Notes under the pieces: generated by a model | What the model saw: the letters and a program-made list of their open reading frames with translations, nothing else | What the model was told of the DNA's origin: nothing | Databases searched by the model: none | Position numbers and translations under genes: made by a program | NCBI GenBank assembly: GCA_048263775.1 | Contig: JBLXDU010000005.1 | Location: forward strand, 248,001 to 312,000 | DNA: 64,000 nucleotides | Direction of reading: 5' to 3' | Source of the DNA: UBA1479 sp048263775 | Lineage (GTDB): Bacteria > Pseudomonadota > Alphaproteobacteria > Rhodospirillales > Casp-alpha2 | Shown: positions 63,531-64,000 of the stretch, piece by piece | Position numbering within the stretch: position 1 is the first letter of the stretch | Layout: each line of letters begins with the position of its first letter

Positions 63531-64000
63531 TCAGGCGGCCTTGCTCGACGCCTCGGCGGCGCGCAGCCAACCCAGGCCTTCGACCGTCGTGGTCGCGGGG
63601 ATGTATTCGCAGCCGACCCAACCTTTGTAGCCGATGGCGTCCAAGTGGGCGAAGAAGTGCGGATAGTTGATTTCGCCGGTGCCCGGCTCGTGGCGGCCCG
63701 GGTTGTCGGCGATCTGGATATGGGGAATGCGCGGCAGCAGGCGTTCAACCGTGCGGCACAAATCACCTTCCATGATCTGCATGTGATAGGCGTCGTATTG
63801 GAAATACAGGTTGTCGTGGCCGACGGCCTCCAGCACCCGTTCCGTCTGGGCCGAGGTGTTGAGGAAGAAACCCGGAATGTCGCGGGTGTTGATCGCCTCG
63901 ACCAGAAGCTTGATGCCCGCGTCGTCGAACCGGGGAGCCGCGAATTCAAGGCTCTCGACAAAGGTCTCGAAGGCCTTTTCCGGGGCCACGCCGTCGCCGG
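63531..64000 (-). CDS. hyi: Hydroxypyruvate isomerase (5' end outside window)
   Basis: The frame is open to the window edge; about 156 C-terminal residues are visible. They form part of a TIM barrel of the xylose-isomerase-like group with QYDAYHMQIMEGD, IQIADNPGRHEPGTGEINY and GCEYIPATTTVEGL, which match hydroxypyruvate isomerase. It interconverts hydroxypyruvate and tartronate semialdehyde. Glyoxylate carboligase usually lies next to it, probably just beyond the edge. Confidence 0.9.
   Translation of the reverse strand, partial: GDGVAPEKAFETFVESLEFAAPRFDDAGIKLLVEAINTRDIPGFFLNTSAQTERVLEAVGHDNLYFQYDAYHMQIMEGDLCRTVERLLPRIPHIQIADNPGRHEPGTGEINYPHFFAHLDAIGYKGWVGCEYIPATTTVEGLGWLRAAEASSKAA

Overview
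The window is high-GC chromosomal DNA from an alphaproteobacterium, most likely a member of the Rhodospirillales. The evidence is gene order and RNA type: an mre/mrd cell-shape cluster, an ilvI-ilvH-ilvC block with miaA upstream, hflK-hflC-(DUF2065)-degP, an alphaproteobacterial SspB, and a permuted two-piece tmRNA. I see no plasmid or phage backbone, insertion sequence, rRNA or CRISPR array. The assignment rests on recognised families and synteny; no database search was run.

Layout. 1-3437: the end of an unusual fused ABC exporter of the NHLM/NHPM peptide-export type, plus a 58-residue HlyD-like stub. It lies beside tRNA-Lys(CUU) at 3651-3723. 3836-8350: elongasome genes rodA, mrdA (PBP2), mreD and mreC on the minus strand. 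8643-11164: a metallophosphoesterase and a MATE exporter on the plus strand, which separate mreC from mreB (11300-12340). 12567-14546: leuA with a clear promoter and a leucine-rich leader peptide. 14708-17439: three plus-strand accessory genes, two of them visibly poorer in GC. 17569-21032: ilvC, ilvH and ilvI. 21304-24438: a membrane-tethered receiver protein, miaA and serB. 24503-28474: degP, a DUF2065 gene, hflC and hflK. 28702-33642: mrp, an SRPBCC protein, folA, a PAS protein, thyA and an Ldh-family dehydrogenase. 33918-37616: a chemotaxis receptor, tmRNA, a GAF protein and sspB. 37686-44605: two fumarases of unrelated classes, then a run of small enzymes. 44700-52761: an RHH protein, a small membrane protein, an alpha/beta hydrolase, an AsmA-like protein and a P-type ATPase. 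52834-64000: glyoxylate and glycolate metabolism (glycerate kinase, a D-lactate dehydrogenase-like flavoprotein, GlcF, GlcE, GlcD, tartronate semialdehyde reductase, hydroxypyruvate isomerase) with a histidine kinase among them.

How the genes work together. RodA, PBP2 and MreBCD form the lateral wall-synthesis machine. LeuA with IlvI, IlvH and IlvC makes branched-chain amino acids, and leuA looks controlled by leader-peptide attenuation. tmRNA tags stalled products with ANDNTEALAVAA, and SspB, encoded about 0.8 kb away, should deliver tagged proteins to ClpXP. HflKC and DegP serve envelope protein quality control. GlcDEF oxidises glycolate to glyoxylate. The reductase and glycerate kinase carry tartronate semialdehyde to 2-phosphoglycerate, with the isomerase interconverting hydroxypyruvate. 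Glyoxylate carboligase would be expected just beyond the right edge.

Most noteworthy items: the fused NHLM-like exporter with its stub partner, the leuA leader, the tmRNA/sspB pair, the split mre cluster with a CtrA-like box, the membrane-tethered receiver protein, a possible leader ORF ahead of the MATE gene, and a P-type ATPase with a changed ion-site residue.
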